From Planifilum fimeticola (GTDB lineage Bacteria > Bacillota > Bacilli > Thermoactinomycetales > DSM-44946), in contig NZ_PVNE01000024.1 of NCBI RefSeq assembly GCF_003001905.1, positions 1-60,599 on the forward strand: 60,599 nt of DNA. The letters are read 5' to 3'. Shown piece after piece: positions 9,447 to 18,922 of this stretch (its first letter is position 1; every line of letters starts with the position of its first letter). The notes under the pieces are model-generated. The model searched no databases and was not told the DNA's origin. It saw nothing but the letters and a program-made list of their open reading frames with translations. Both the position numbers and the translations under genes were made by a program.

Positions 9447-10498
9447 TGGCCGTGGAAGAGATGGATGCCTTGGACAGGCGGCTTCTCAATGAATTGCAGG
9501 AAGGAATCGAGCTGGTGGAACGTCCCTATCAAGCCTTGGCCGACAAGCTGGGGACGACGGAGGAGGAGGTGCTGAACCGGGTCCGTGCCCTCAAGGGGGA
9601 CGTGATCCGGCAGATCTCCGCCATTTTCGACACCCGCTCCCTGGGGTACAAGTCCAGCCTGGTGGCCGCCAAGATCCCCGAGGAGCGGATCGACCAGGCG
9701 GCCCGGGTGATCAATGATCACCCGGGGGTCAGCCACAACTACAAGCGAAACCACGCCTACAACCTGTGGTTTACCATCGCGGTGCCCCCCAACAGCCGCC
9801 TCGGCCTGGAAAAGACGGTGGAGCTGCTCGGAAAGATGGCGGAGGCGGAGCAGGTGCGCCTGATGCCCACCTTGAAGTTGTTCAAGATCGGCGTTCAGCT
9901 GGACATGACCGGAAAAGAGGATACGAGCAAGGCGAAGGCCAAGCCCGCTTACGGATACGAGGAGCGGAAAAGGGCGGCTCAGACCGTGTCCGAATTCGAC
10001 ATCGCCGTCATCCGCGAGCTGCAGAAGGATCTGTCCATCGAGCCCCGTCCCTTTGACGCCCTGGCCGAAAATATCGGGGTTTCCACCGATGAATTGCTGC
10101 GGGCTGGCCGGGATCTGCTCGAGCGGAAGCAGATGCGCCGCTTTGCCGCGGTGCTTCACCACCGCAAGGCGGGATTCCGCTTCAACGGGATGGGGGTGTG
10201 GGCGGTTCCGGAGGAGCAGGCTGACGAGGTCGGGATGAAGATGGCCTCGTTCAAGGCGGTCAGCCATTGCTACCTGCGCCCCACTTATCCGGATTGGCCC
10301 TACTCCATTTTCACGATGGTCCACGGTCGGACGAAGGAAGAATGTGAAGCGATTCTCCAGTCGATCGAGGAGGAGACGGGCATCCGCGAACGGGATGTTC
10401 TTTATTCCACCAAGGAATACAAGAAGACGCGGGTCACCTATTTCACCCCGGAGATGGAGGAATGGGAGGAGAAGGTGATCCGGCGGTTCGGGATTTGA
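9446..10498 (+). CDS. Fused siroheme decarboxylase, AhbA-AhbB type
   Basis: 350 residues in two Lrp/AsnC-like halves. Half 1 (about 1-155): winged helix beginning [27 protein letters not shown], then [17 protein letters not shown], the AhbA/NirG-type catalytic-face motif. Half 2 (about 178-348): [46 protein letters not shown] and [13 protein letters not shown], the AhbB/NirH-type pattern. In known systems two separate ~160-residue subunits decarboxylate siroheme to 12,18-didecarboxysiroheme, for heme (with AhbC/AhbD) or heme d1. Automatic pipelines often label such genes AsnC regulators. Overlaps hemB by one base. Family call strong; pathway outcome inferred. Confidence 0.9.
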   Translation: MAVEEMDALDRRLLNELQEGIELVERPYQALADKLGTTEEEVLNRVRALKGDVIRQISAIFDTRSLGYKSSLVAAKIPEERIDQAARVINDHPGVSHNYKRNHAYNLWFTIAVPPNSRLGLEKTVELLGKMAEAEQVRLMPTLKLFKIGVQLDMTGKEDTSKAKAKPAYGYEERKRAAQTVSEFDIAVIRELQKDLSIEPRPFDALAENIGVSTDELLRAGRDLLERKQMRRFAAVLHHRKAGFRFNGMGVWAVPEEQADEVGMKMASFKAVSHCYLRPTYPDWPYSIFTMVHGRTKEECEAILQSIEEETGIRERDVLYSTKEYKKTRVTYFTPEMEEWEEKVIRRFGI

Positions 10499-10626
10499 CG
10501 CATGCTCCAAAGGGCCGGTATCCTGTTCTCCTCATCCGGGATGCCGGCTTTTGCGGTTTTTCGGAAGGCATTCTTGCCGACAAGGGCGCTCTGATTCGAT
10601 ACAATACCCGAGGAGGAGGGATTTTT

Positions 10627-11913
10627 TTGCACAAAGGTTTTGAAGGCTCCAAAACCCGATACAAAGAGGCGGTCCGGTTGATCCCCGGCGGGGTCAACAG
10701 TCCTGTCCGTGCCTTTCGCTCGGTTGAGATGAATCCCGTGTATATCGAGCGGGGAAGGGGTTCCCGCGTCTTCGACGTGGACGGGAACGAGTACATCGAC
10801 TACCTCTGTTCCTGGGGCCCCCTGATCCTTGGGCATGCTCATCCGAAGGTGGTGGAGGCCGTTCAGGAGACGGCGGCCAGGGGAACCAGTTTCGGGCTGC
10901 CCACGGAACTGGAGACGGAGATGGCCAGGGAAGTAGTGCAGCGGGTTCCCTCGGTGGAAGTGGTGCGCATGGTCAACTCGGGGACGGAAGCGACCATGAG
11001 CGCCCTCCGGCTGGCCAGGGCATACACCCGGCGCAACAAGATCGTCAAGTTTGAGGGTTGTTATCACGGGCATGCCGACAGCCTGCTGATCAAGGCGGGT
11101 TCCGGTGTGGCCACCTTGGGGTTGCCCGACAGCCCGGGGGTGACGGAAGGGACCGCCCGTCACACGCTGACGGTTCCCTACAATGATTTGGAAAGCGTCA
11201 AGCTGGTCTTCCGGGAGTTCGGAGACGACATCGCCGCGGTGATTGTGGAGCCGGTGGCCGGGAACATGGGAGTGGTGCCGCCCCAGCCGGGCTTCCTCCA
11301 GGGATTGCGCCGCATCACTTCCGAATACGGTGCCCTGCTCATCTTTGACGAGGTGATGACCGGATTTCGGGTGGATTACCATTCGGCCCAGGGCAAGTTT
11401 CAGGTGACGCCCGACCTGACGACCATGGGCAAGGTGATCGGCGGCGGCCTTCCCGTCGGCGCCTACGGCGGCCGCCGGGAGATCATGGAGATGATTGCGC
11501 CGGCGGGGCCGGTGTATCAGGCCGGGACCCTTTCCGGAAACCCGCTGGCGATGGCCGCCGGTGTGGCCACCCTCCGGGAACTTCAGCCGGAGGTGTATGA
11601 GGAGTTGGAGCGAAAGGCGGCCCGCTTGGAGGAGGGGATCCGCCGAAACGCCGAGGAGGCGGGTATCCCGCATCAGATCAACCGGGTGGGTTCGATGATC
11701 ACCCTCTTTTTCACCGGTGATCCGGTCATCAACTATGACGGAGCCCGGGCATCAAACGCCAAACGGTTTGCCCGCTATTTCCGCCTGATGCTGGAAGAGG
11801 GCATCTTCGTTCCTCCGTCCCAATTCGAGGGGATGTTCGTCTCGGCAGCCCATTCGATGGAGGACATCGAGCGGACCATTGAAGCCAACCGCAACGCGTT
11901 GAAGCGGTTGTGA
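10627..11913 (+). CDS. hemL: Glutamate-1-semialdehyde 2,1-aminomutase
   Basis: PLP enzyme converting glutamate-1-semialdehyde to ALA; 428 residues. The TTG at 10627 after GAGGAGG is chosen because it gives the family N-terminus ([20 protein letters not shown]); the frame upstream of it is not conserved-looking. PLP lysine in [18 protein letters not shown], class III signature [13 protein letters not shown], and [13 protein letters not shown]. It follows the decarboxylase after 128 bp with no clear terminator, so it is likely read from the hemA promoter; a weak internal promoter cannot be excluded. Confidence 0.96.
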   Translation: MHKGFEGSKTRYKEAVRLIPGGVNSPVRAFRSVEMNPVYIERGRGSRVFDVDGNEYIDYLCSWGPLILGHAHPKVVEAVQETAARGTSFGLPTELETEMAREVVQRVPSVEVVRMVNSGTEATMSALRLARAYTRRNKIVKFEGCYHGHADSLLIKAGSGVATLGLPDSPGVTEGTARHTLTVPYNDLESVKLVFREFGDDIAAVIVEPVAGNMGVVPPQPGFLQGLRRITSEYGALLIFDEVMTGFRVDYHSAQGKFQVTPDLTTMGKVIGGGLPVGAYGGRREIMEMIAPAGPVYQAGTLSGNPLAMAAGVATLRELQPEVYEELERKAARLEEGIRRNAEEAGIPHQINRVGSMITLFFTGDPVINYDGARASNAKRFARYFRLMLEEGIFVPPSQFEGMFVSAAHSMEDIERTIEANRNALKRL

Positions 11914-11966
11914 CCACGGCCCGGCGCCGTGCCTTTTTCCATCGCGATGAACCAGGAGGTGATCGG

Positions 11967-12493
11967 ATGGAATTTCGAATCCTGACGGAACGGGACGCCG
12001 AGGCCTTTCACCACCTTTACAGGGAGGCTCTCCAGACGTATCCGGAGGCTTTTTACCGGACTCCCGAAGAAGTGGCGGGATCCGTGGAGGAAAATGCCGC
12101 CTTTCTGCGGGAGCGGAACGGTTCGGATGACTTTGTGCCCGGGGCTTTGACGATGGAACGCTGGTGGGAATCGCCGGCTTTGTCCGGCAAACGCTGATAA
12201 AAACCCGCCACCGGGGTCATGTGTGGGGCGTGCATGTCCGCCCCGATTACCAAGGTAAAGGCGTTGCCACCCGGATGATGGAGGCGCTCATCACCCGGGT
12301 GAAAGCCCTTCCCGGGCTGGAGATCATCACTCTTACTGTGGTGTCCGAAAACCGACCGGCCAAAGCCCTGTATGAAAAATTGGGCTTTCAAAAGTACGGA
12401 ACCTATCCGCGCTCGATGCGAGTGAACGGTCGGGTTCTCGACGAGGATTACATGGTGTTGTTTTTGAAGGATTTGCAGGAGGGCCGCAAGTAA
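11967..12493 (+). pseudogene. GNAT family N-acetyltransferase broken by a single frameshift
   Basis: The first frame (ATG 11967 after AGGAGGT) gives MEFRILTERDAEAFHHLYRE and stops at 12197. A second frame continues from about 12150 with DDGTLVGIAGFVRQT, then HVRPDYQGKGVATRMMEAL, the acetyl-CoA P-loop, and LTVVSENRPAKALYEKLGF. The two parts join into one normal GNAT protein of about 175 residues if one base is added in GGGGCTTTG (12141-12149). Either a recent pseudogene or a one-base sequencing error in a homopolymer. Confidence 0.85.
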
Positions 12494-12533
12494 ATCGGAA
12501 TCATTACCGGGTTGAACGAGGGGCGTGAAGAAG

Positions 12534-12565
12534 ACGGGGACTGGTTGATCCCCGTTTTCTTTTTG
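12534..12565 (+). terminator. Rho-independent terminator after the GNAT gene
   Basis: Seven-base-pair stem ACGGGGA / TCCCCGT with an 8-nt loop, followed by TTTTCTTTTT. It should end transcripts coming from the hem operon and the acetyltransferase and separates them from the spore genes. Confidence 0.85.
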
Positions 12566-12682
12566 TGCGGAATTTCGTTCATTGTCACGACTCGGGCGTT
12601 TCGGTGAAGTCTCCTCCATCCCGGGGACCGGGGCACCAGGGCGGACCGGAATCCGGGGAAGTCCCCCTGCCGGTACGAGCGG

Positions 12683-12710
12683 TTATATCCTTTTTCCGGA
12701 CGCATATAGA
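12683..12710 (+). promoter_or_regulatory. Possible sigma-E-like promoter upstream of spoVID
   Basis: TTATATC and CATATAGA are 13 bp apart, about 160 bp before spoVID. They partly match the sigma-E mother-cell consensus (KMATATT, 14-15 bp, CATACANT). The match is imperfect and the call rests mainly on the expected timing of spoVID. Nothing else was recognised in the gap 12566-12867. Confidence 0.3.
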
Positions 12711-12867
12711 TAGATTACAGTCGAATGATTGCGGCCTTCATCTTTCCCATCATCGTCTGGCCCTGAAGCTTTGCAGGATGGATGTCGGGTGAGGCAGAAG
12801 ATTCGCGTCCCCGGGAGGGATGACGGATCGCGGTGGCTATCAACGCGTGAAAGGGGAGGGATTTCCT

Positions 12868-14202
12868 TTGGTGGATCGCGAATACCAGCAGCTCCGGTTC
12901 GACATATCGGAAAAGGTCCGCCTGCATCCGCAACAGCCGGGGATCAAAACGCTGGTTGAACTGGATCTGTACCCCGACGTGGAAATCGAGGATCAGGAGA
13001 CCCATCTCAGGATTCACGGCTATTTGAGGCTGGCGGGAAGATATGTCGGGGATGAGGAAGATGCGGTCGACACAGGAGAAGAAGCGGCCGGCGGGGATGA
13101 GCAGGCTCCGGAAGTCCGGCAGGAAGGGGAGAACATGGATGAAATCGCCTTTGTGATCCCTGTTGAGATCACCCTTCCTTCCGACCGGGTGGATGTCGAC
13201 CGCATCGCCGCGGAGGTGGAATCCTTCGATTATCAGGTGTTGTCCCCCTTCGAGTTGCAGATCGAGGCGGTCCTGGCCATCGACGGCCTGTTGTCCGATC
13301 CGAAAAAAGATGAGGCTTACCAGGACAGCGTCGTTTCCTTTTCCGGATCCTCCGTTTTGTCCGAAAGGGGAGGCGGCATGGATGCGGAAGAGGAGGAATC
13401 CCCGGGCGAAGTGCACCTGATTCATGTGGATTACGGCGGAGAGCCGGCCGGAAAGCGGGAGGAACCGGACACGCGAGCCGCGGAGATTCAATCCCTTCCG
13501 CAGGAGTCCTCCGCCGCCGGCGATGTGGGGGAGGACTGGGCGGAGAGCCGCACCGAGGAGGATGGAGCATATCCGTTCGCGGTTGAATCCTCCTCTTCGG
13601 GAGAATCTCCCGCGGAATGGTCTCCGGATTCCCCTGACGACATCGATTTCGGAGAGGACGCGGGCGCGGAAGTGCCGGACAAAGAAGGGGAAAAAAGGGT
13701 GCGCGACCGGGAAGAGGCAGCCGAACGCGACCCGTTGAGCCGCGTGCGGTTCGGTTTTCAACCCGAAGAAGAGGATTTCGACGAGGCGTTTCAACTGGCC
13801 AAAAAATTGCTCCGGAAACCGTCCCCCGACGAGTTCGGTCCGGACCGGGCCGCGGCGGATTCCTCCGCGCAGGAAGAGACTTGGGACGAAGAGGCGGGGA
13901 AATCGGAGGAGGAATCGGCGGAATCCGCAGAGGAAACGGTTTCAACGGATGTTCGGGAAAGTGAACAGGGGACCGGCGAGGAAGGACTCCATTGGGCCCG
14001 GCAGTTCCTCGGAGAAAAAGAGGATACCTTTGTAAAGATGCGGATGGTGATCGTCCAGAAGGGAGAATCGCTGGAGTCCCTCGCCGATCGGTATGGCGTT
14101 TCGGCCAGCTCGATTCTTCGGCTGAACGATTTGGAGTCCGGACAATTGGAAGAGGGACAGATCGTATACATTCCCGGAGAGGAGCGCAAAACGGCCCAAT
14201 GA
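12868..14202 (+). CDS. spoVID: Stage VI sporulation protein D, spore coat morphogenesis
   Basis: About 444 residues. The N-terminal domain (EYQQLRFDISEKVRLHPQQPG, VELDLYPDVEI, IHGYLRLAGRY) and the following FVIPVEITLPSDRV block match SpoVID. A long acidic, low-complexity middle (about residues 190-380) follows. The C-terminus has a LysM domain (VQKGESLESLADRYGVSAS, LRLNDLESGQL). In Bacillus it anchors the encasing coat through SafA at the forespore surface. TTG 12868 or GTG 12871, both right after AAGGGGAGGG, fit better than the ATG at 12820. Order hemL-spoVID-ysxE-valS supports the call. Confidence 0.88.
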   Translation: MVDREYQQLRFDISEKVRLHPQQPGIKTLVELDLYPDVEIEDQETHLRIHGYLRLAGRYVGDEEDAVDTGEEAAGGDEQAPEVRQEGENMDEIAFVIPVEITLPSDRVDVDRIAAEVESFDYQVLSPFELQIEAVLAIDGLLSDPKKDEAYQDSVVSFSGSSVLSERGGGMDAEEEESPGEVHLIHVDYGGEPAGKREEPDTRAAEIQSLPQESSAAGDVGEDWAESRTEEDGAYPFAVESSSSGESPAEWSPDSPDDIDFGEDAGAEVPDKEGEKRVRDREEAAERDPLSRVRFGFQPEEEDFDEAFQLAKKLLRKPSPDEFGPDRAAADSSAQEETWDEEAGKSEEESAESAEETVSTDVRESEQGTGEEGLHWARQFLGEKEDTFVKMRMVIVQKGESLESLADRYGVSASSILRLNDLESGQLEEGQIVYIPGEERKTAQ

Positions 14203-15323
14203 CGGTTCAGGAAAGCAAGGGGAAAACCTCTTTTAAGCCCTACCGGAATTTCCGAAGCGGGCTTCTTCGCCGGGTCATCGCCCGTTATGGATGGAACCCC
14301 GTCCAAGTGACGAGGGTTCGGGGGGCCTGGAGAGTGGAGACGGAGGACGGGACTTTCGCTCTGAAAAAAGCTTCCTGTTCGGCGAAGAAGCTTTCTTTTT
14401 TGCATCAGGCGGTGGAAGAGGCCCGATCACAAGGGGGGGACGCGCTTCTGCCTTGGATTCCCACCGGAAAAGGACGTCCTTTTCTGGAGGAGCGGGGGAG
14501 AGCGTGGTACGCCACGCGCTGGTCCGGAGGGGTTCTCGATCCCCGCGACGCGCCTGCGGAAGAGTTGATCCGGCAACTGGCTGTGCTCCACCGGCTTCTG
14601 GAAAAGCCCGCGGACAGGGGGAAGGAGTTTCGGTACCGGGCGGGAACGGGACTGGTCGAGAGGTGGAGGGGTCACAGGGAAAGGATCCAGGAATACCGGA
14701 GCAAACTCAAGACCCGCGGGTTTGCCTCTCCCTTCGAGCAGATGCTGAGCGATCATGCGGATTTGCTGGATAAGGCCTTTTCTTTTGCCGTCCGGGGGAT
14801 GGAGCGGTTTGTGGAGACGGAAAGGGGGATCCCTCCCCGTTACACCCTTTGCCACGGCAGGATACACCCCCACAACATCCTGAAAGGGGATCGGGGTTGG
14901 ATCTGGATCGATTGGGATCACGCCCGGGTTGACAGCCCGGTTAGGGACCTCGCCCTGTTTTTCCGGCAGTTTTCGGACCCCTCCGAAGGGGGAAGCGGGA
15001 TTCTTTCCCTTCTGGAGGTTTATGAACAGGAACGAAAACTTTCTCGTAAGGAGAAAAAGCTCCTCGCCCTGTATCTGGCATATCCCGACGGGATCGGCGA
15101 GCTCCTTCGTCAATACCGGAAGCCCGGGGGGATTGCGGAAGCCGAGGCGGTCCGGCGCCTGCGGTTGGAGTTGGACCGGCTCCGCGGGGTGCGGGAAACG
15201 CTGGGCGAACTCTGGCCGAAACGATCGGCCCATCAACGGGCAGGAAAGGGTTCCGCGGCCAAAGAGAACGCGGCCGTTGCCGCGGTTCAATCACGGGCCG
15301 GCAAGAAGGGAAACGCCGGATGA
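14199..15323 (+). CDS. ysxE: Spore coat protein of the CotS/YsxE kinase-like family
   Basis: 374 residues with an aminoglycoside-phosphotransferase-like fold. ALKKASCSAKKLSFLHQ resembles the nucleotide-binding lysine region. CHGRIHPHNILKG, with IWIDWDHARVDSPVRDLALFF, corresponds to the catalytic loop and metal-binding Asp. Where APH enzymes have HGDxHxxN this protein has HGRIHPHN, so the catalytic Asp is replaced by Arg; coat members of the family are often thought inactive. ATG 14199 overlaps the spoVID stop, so both are co-expressed, as in Bacillus. Confidence 0.85.
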   Translation: MTVQESKGKTSFKPYRNFRSGLLRRVIARYGWNPVQVTRVRGAWRVETEDGTFALKKASCSAKKLSFLHQAVEEARSQGGDALLPWIPTGKGRPFLEERGRAWYATRWSGGVLDPRDAPAEELIRQLAVLHRLLEKPADRGKEFRYRAGTGLVERWRGHRERIQEYRSKLKTRGFASPFEQMLSDHADLLDKAFSFAVRGMERFVETERGIPPRYTLCHGRIHPHNILKGDRGWIWIDWDHARVDSPVRDLALFFRQFSDPSEGGSGILSLLEVYEQERKLSRKEKKLLALYLAYPDGIGELLRQYRKPGGIAEAEAVRRLRLELDRLRGVRETLGELWPKRSAHQRAGKGSAAKENAAVAAVQSRAGKKGNAG

Positions 15324-15360
15324 AAGGTCGGTCGAGAAATGGAGGCGGGCGATTCCTCTG

Positions 15361-15388
15361 CAGGCAAAGGCTTTGCCTGTTTTTTCTT
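15361..15388 (+). terminator. Rho-independent terminator after ysxE
   Basis: CAGGCAAA / TTTGCCTG stem with a 3-nt loop, followed by a T-run. The remainder of the gap to 15636 is AT-richer than its surroundings; no gene or known motif was recognised in it. Confidence 0.85.
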
Positions 15389-15636
15389 TAACGCAGGATT
15401 TTTCCTTCCCGCGAACTTTGATGAATCCGATCGGGTGGAAATTCCGTTTCTTTATAAGAAAGAGCTCGACATCTTGTCGCTCCCGATCGGCGGAAAAGCT
15501 CGATAAATCGGGGAAATCCTGGTTTTGTTCCCCAAAAGATCGAAAAATGTCGGGGAAATTTTTCGTTTTGGCTGGACAAGCTGTCGAGAAAAGAGCAAAA
15601 TAAATAGAAAAAGGTTCGCAAAGGGGGGCGGATCCG

Positions 15637-15795
15637 GTGGGTATGGTAAAGTCCCTGATGCGAAGCGCCTACCGCGGCCTGTTGTTCATCCTTTTTCTCA
15701 GCGTCATGATGCTGGTAACCGTTTTGCTGCTGGCCTTCTTGGCCAATCCGTCGCTGATGTGGGAGAGTGTGCAGGAAGCGTTTCGCATGCCCTAA
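15637..15795 (+). CDS. Small single-pass membrane protein
   Basis: 52 residues from GTG 15637 (ATG 15643 is an alternative) after AAGGGGGGCGG. The sequence has a short basic head (MVKSLMRSAYRG), one hydrophobic helix (LLFILFLSVMMLVTVLLLAF) and a short tail ending FRMP. Not recognised as a named family. It sits between the spore-coat genes and the valS leader; expression in sporulation is possible but only a guess. The ribosome binding site and clean membrane topology make it likely to be real. Confidence 0.6.
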   Translation: MGMVKSLMRSAYRGLLFILFLSVMMLVTVLLLAFLANPSLMWESVQEAFRMP

Positions 15796-15859
15796 AGGAT
15801 GAATTTGTTTGACGGGGAGCGTTTCCCGTTGTAAAATAATTGTTACCAATTGAATCCGA

Positions 15860-16117
15860 TAAGTGCGATGAGAGGGAAGAGTAACCGGTGGATGCCTTTT
15901 CAGAGAGAAGGGCCCCCAGGCTGCAAGGCCCTTCAGGCAAATCCGGTGAAGGTCGCCCTTGAGCAGTCCTGCCGAATCCCGCGAACGGGTAGTAGGCTGG
16001 ACCGGTTCCCGACGTTAGAGGGAAATGAGGGCACCGGATCGACTTGTGATCCGGTGAACAAAGGTGGTACCGCGGAGTGCTCCTTCCGTCCTTTGGATGG
16101 GAAGGAGTTTTATTTTT
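15860..16117 (+). promoter_or_regulatory. T-box riboswitch of valS (valine)
   Basis: The canonical T-box sequence AAAGGTGGTACCGCGG lies at 16060-16075, followed by a terminator hairpin (CTCCTTCC / GGAAGGAG, 16080-16107) and a T-run. The 5' part has the GAAGAGTAA (AGTA) element of stem I and a 3' strand TCCGGTGAAGGTCGCC, in which GTC is the likely specifier codon for valine. Uncharged tRNA(Val) should favour the antiterminator and raise valS expression. The stem I base is placed approximately. Confidence 0.93.
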
Positions 16118-16142
16118 GAACGAGCAAAGGAGGATGTAAGCG

Positions 16143-18794
16143 ATGGCGGACAAAAGGACGGAGCTTCCTTCCGCCTACGATCCCAAACGGACGGAAGAAA
16201 AATGGTACGATTACTGGTTGGAGGGGGGCTTTTTCAAAGCCGGAAAAGATCCGTCCAAACCCCCCTTCACCATCGTGATTCCCCCGCCGAACGTGACGGG
16301 GAACCTGCACATCGGCCATGCCTTGAACAACACCTTGCAGGATATCCTGATCCGCTGGAAACGGATGCAGGGATACGACGCCCTGTGGTTGCCGGGGATG
16401 GATCATGCCGGTATCGCCACCCAGTCCCGGGTGGAGGCCAGGCTGCGGGAGGAGGGAATCTCCCGCCACGATTTGGGACGGGAAAAATTCCTGGAGAGGG
16501 TCTGGGAGTGGAAGGAGCATTATGCGGGGGTCATCCGCGAGCAATGGAGAAAAATGGGGGTGTCCGTGGATTATTCCCGGGAGCGGTTCACCATGGACGA
16601 AGGATTGTCCCGGGCCGTCAGGGAAGTGTTCGTGCGCCTGTATGAAAAGGGGTTGATCTACCGGGGCAAATACATCATCAACTGGGATCCGGAAGCCCGC
16701 ACCGCCCTGTCGGATATCGAGGTGATTCACAAGGAAGTGCCGGGCAAGCTGTATCACCTGCGGTATCCGTTGAAAGACGGCAGCGGGCACATCCAGATCG
16801 CCACCACCCGGCCGGAGACCATGCTGGCGGATACGGCGGTGGCGGTCCATCCCGAGGATGACCGCTACAAGCACCTGGTGGGAAAAACGGTGATTCTGCC
16901 CATTATCGGACGGGAAATCCCGATCGTGGCCGACGAGTACGTGGATCCCGAATTCGGCAGCGGCGCGCTCAAAGTGACTCCCGCCCACGATCCCAACGAC
17001 TTTGAGATCGGTAAGCGCCACGATCTGCCGCAGGTCCTGGTGTTGGACGAAGAGGGCAGGATGAACGAAAACGCCGGTCCCTACAAGGGGCTGGACCGCT
17101 TTGAATGCCGCAAGCGGATCGTGAAGGACCTGAAAGAGGCGGGCGTATTGGTCAAGGTCGAGGATCATGTGCATTCGGTCGGGCACAGCGAGCGTTCCGG
17201 CGCCGTGGTGGAACCGATCCTCTCCACCCAGTGGTTCGTGAAGATGAAGCCGCTGGCGGAGCGGGCGATCGCCGACACCAAGAGCGGAAAAGGGGTCCGC
17301 TTCGTCCCCGAGCGGTTTGAAAAGATCTATCTCCACTGGATCGAGAACGTGCGGGATTGGTGCATTTCCCGCCAGCTGTGGTGGGGTCACCGCATTCCGG
17401 CGTGGCACTGCGGAGACTGCGGCGAAATCACCGTCTCCCGGGAGACCCCCGACAAGTGCTCCCACTGCGGAAGCACATCCCTTGAGCAGGATCCCGACGT
17501 GCTGGACACCTGGTTCAGTTCTGCCCTGTGGCCCTTTTCCACCATGGGCTGGCCGGAGGATACCGAGGACTTGCGCCGCTACTATCCGACGGATGTGCTC
17601 GTCACCGGCTACGACATCATTTACTTCTGGGTGGCCCGTATGATTTTCACCGCCCTGGAGTTTACCGGACAGAAGCCCTTTAAAGAGGTGTTGATCACCG
17701 GGATCGTCCGGGATGCGGAAGGGCGCAAGATGTCCAAATCCCTGGGCAACGGCGTGGACCCGCTGGATGTGATTGAAAAATACGGGACCGATGCGATGCG
17801 GTTTATGCTGTCCACCGGGTGCACCCCCGGAAACGATCAACGCTTCCGCTGGGAGCGGGTGGAGTCGGCCCGCAACTTCGCCAACAAGATTTGGAACGCC
17901 TCCCGCTTTGCGCTGATGCATTTGGCGGAGGCACGGGAGGAGGATCTGACCTTGACGGGTTCCCTCACGGTGTCCGACCGCTGGATCCTCCATCGGTTGA
18001 ACGAAACGATCGACGAGGTGACCCGTCACTTGAACCGCTACGACTTCGGTGAAGCCGGACGGGTTCTGTACCACTTTATCTGGGATGAGTTTTGCGACTG
18101 GTACATCGAATTCTCCAAGCTGTCCCTCTACGGGGAGGATGAGGAGGCCAAGCGCGTCACCCGGGCGGTTCTCTGCCATGTGCTGGACCGCGCCCTGCGT
18201 CTGCTCCATCCCTTCATGCCCTTCATCACGGAGGAAATTTGGCAGAAGCTCCCCGGAACCGGCCCCAGCATCACGGTGGCGGAATGGCCGGAGGCGGACG
18301 AGGCTTTCCAGGCTCCGGATGCGGTCAAGGAAATGCAGATCCTGATCGACGTGATCCGGTCCGTGCGCAACATTCGTTCAGAAATGGAGGTTCCGCCCAA
18401 AAAGCAGGTCACCCTCCTGATCCGCACCGAACCGGAGGCCTATGCCGCGATCCGGGACAACGAGTCGGCCATTCGCCGCTTGTGCGGTGCGGAAAAGGTG
18501 ACGGCGGGCCCCGACGTCACCCGTCCCGACAAGGCGATGACGGCGGTGGTGTCCGGTGCCGAAGTGTTTCTCCCCCTGGAGGGGATGATCGACATCGAGG
18601 AGACAATCGCCCGCCTGGAGAAGGAGCTGAAAAAGCTCGATTACGAAGTGGAGCGGGTGGAGAAGAAGCTCTCCAATCCCGGGTTCGTCCAGAAGGCTCC
18701 GGCCCACATCGTCGAAGGGGAAAGACGGAAAGGGGAGGAATACCGGGAGAGAAGGGAGAAGGTGCTGGCCCGCCTGCGGGAATTGAAAGGGTAG
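16143..18794 (+). CDS. valS: Valyl-tRNA synthetase
   Basis: Class I synthetase of 883 residues charging tRNA(Val). HIGH motif in [17 protein letters not shown], an editing (CP1) domain with [17 protein letters not shown], the zinc-binding set WHCGDCGE and [13 protein letters not shown] in [15 protein letters not shown], and a C-terminal coiled-coil arm ([18 protein letters not shown]). The ATG follows AAAGGAGG and is controlled by the T-box directly upstream. Length and domain order are typical of Bacillus ValRS. Confidence 0.98.
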   Translation: MADKRTELPSAYDPKRTEEKWYDYWLEGGFFKAGKDPSKPPFTIVIPPPNVTGNLHIGHALNNTLQDILIRWKRMQGYDALWLPGMDHAGIATQSRVEARLREEGISRHDLGREKFLERVWEWKEHYAGVIREQWRKMGVSVDYSRERFTMDEGLSRAVREVFVRLYEKGLIYRGKYIINWDPEARTALSDIEVIHKEVPGKLYHLRYPLKDGSGHIQIATTRPETMLADTAVAVHPEDDRYKHLVGKTVILPIIGREIPIVADEYVDPEFGSGALKVTPAHDPNDFEIGKRHDLPQVLVLDEEGRMNENAGPYKGLDRFECRKRIVKDLKEAGVLVKVEDHVHSVGHSERSGAVVEPILSTQWFVKMKPLAERAIADTKSGKGVRFVPERFEKIYLHWIENVRDWCISRQLWWGHRIPAWHCGDCGEITVSRETPDKCSHCGSTSLEQDPDVLDTWFSSALWPFSTMGWPEDTEDLRRYYPTDVLVTGYDIIYFWVARMIFTALEFTGQKPFKEVLITGIVRDAEGRKMSKSLGNGVDPLDVIEKYGTDAMRFMLSTGCTPGNDQRFRWERVESARNFANKIWNASRFALMHLAEAREEDLTLTGSLTVSDRWILHRLNETIDEVTRHLNRYDFGEAGRVLYHFIWDEFCDWYIEFSKLSLYGEDEEAKRVTRAVLCHVLDRALRLLHPFMPFITEEIWQKLPGTGPSITVAEWPEADEAFQAPDAVKEMQILIDVIRSVRNIRSEMEVPPKKQVTLLIRTEPEAYAAIRDNESAIRRLCGAEKVTAGPDVTRPDKAMTAVVSGAEVFLPLEGMIDIEETIARLEKELKKLDYEVERVEKKLSNPGFVQKAPAHIVEGERRKGEEYRERREKVLARLRELKG

Positions 18795-18822
18795 GGAGCG
18801 GGACCTCCCTGCCCTTTTTTCC
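18789..18822 (+). terminator. Rho-independent terminator after valS
   Basis: Stem GGGTAGGGA / TCCCTGCCC (one G-T pair) overlapping the valS stop, followed by six T residues. Confidence 0.85.
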
Positions 18823-18922
18823 TAAAAACGTCACCCCTCTTTTCTTGATCGGCCGAAAGATCCCCGTTATCATGAAAAGGTAAACGCAGTTTGGAGTCTT
18901 GAGGAAAGGGATCGAGGGCAAG

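Noticed and set aside
9446-10498. Reading this gene as an AsnC/Lrp transcription regulator
   Set aside because: Both halves carry the decarboxylase motifs and the gene is coupled to hemB; the winged helix is a known relic in this enzyme family.
12820-12867. Upstream ATG start for spoVID
   Set aside because: TTG 12868 / GTG 12871 directly follow AAGGGGAGGG and give the family N-terminus.
16110-18209. 699-codon minus-strand frame under valS
   Set aside because: Antisense shadow of valS; composition is His/Gln/Gly-rich and there is no supporting start signal.
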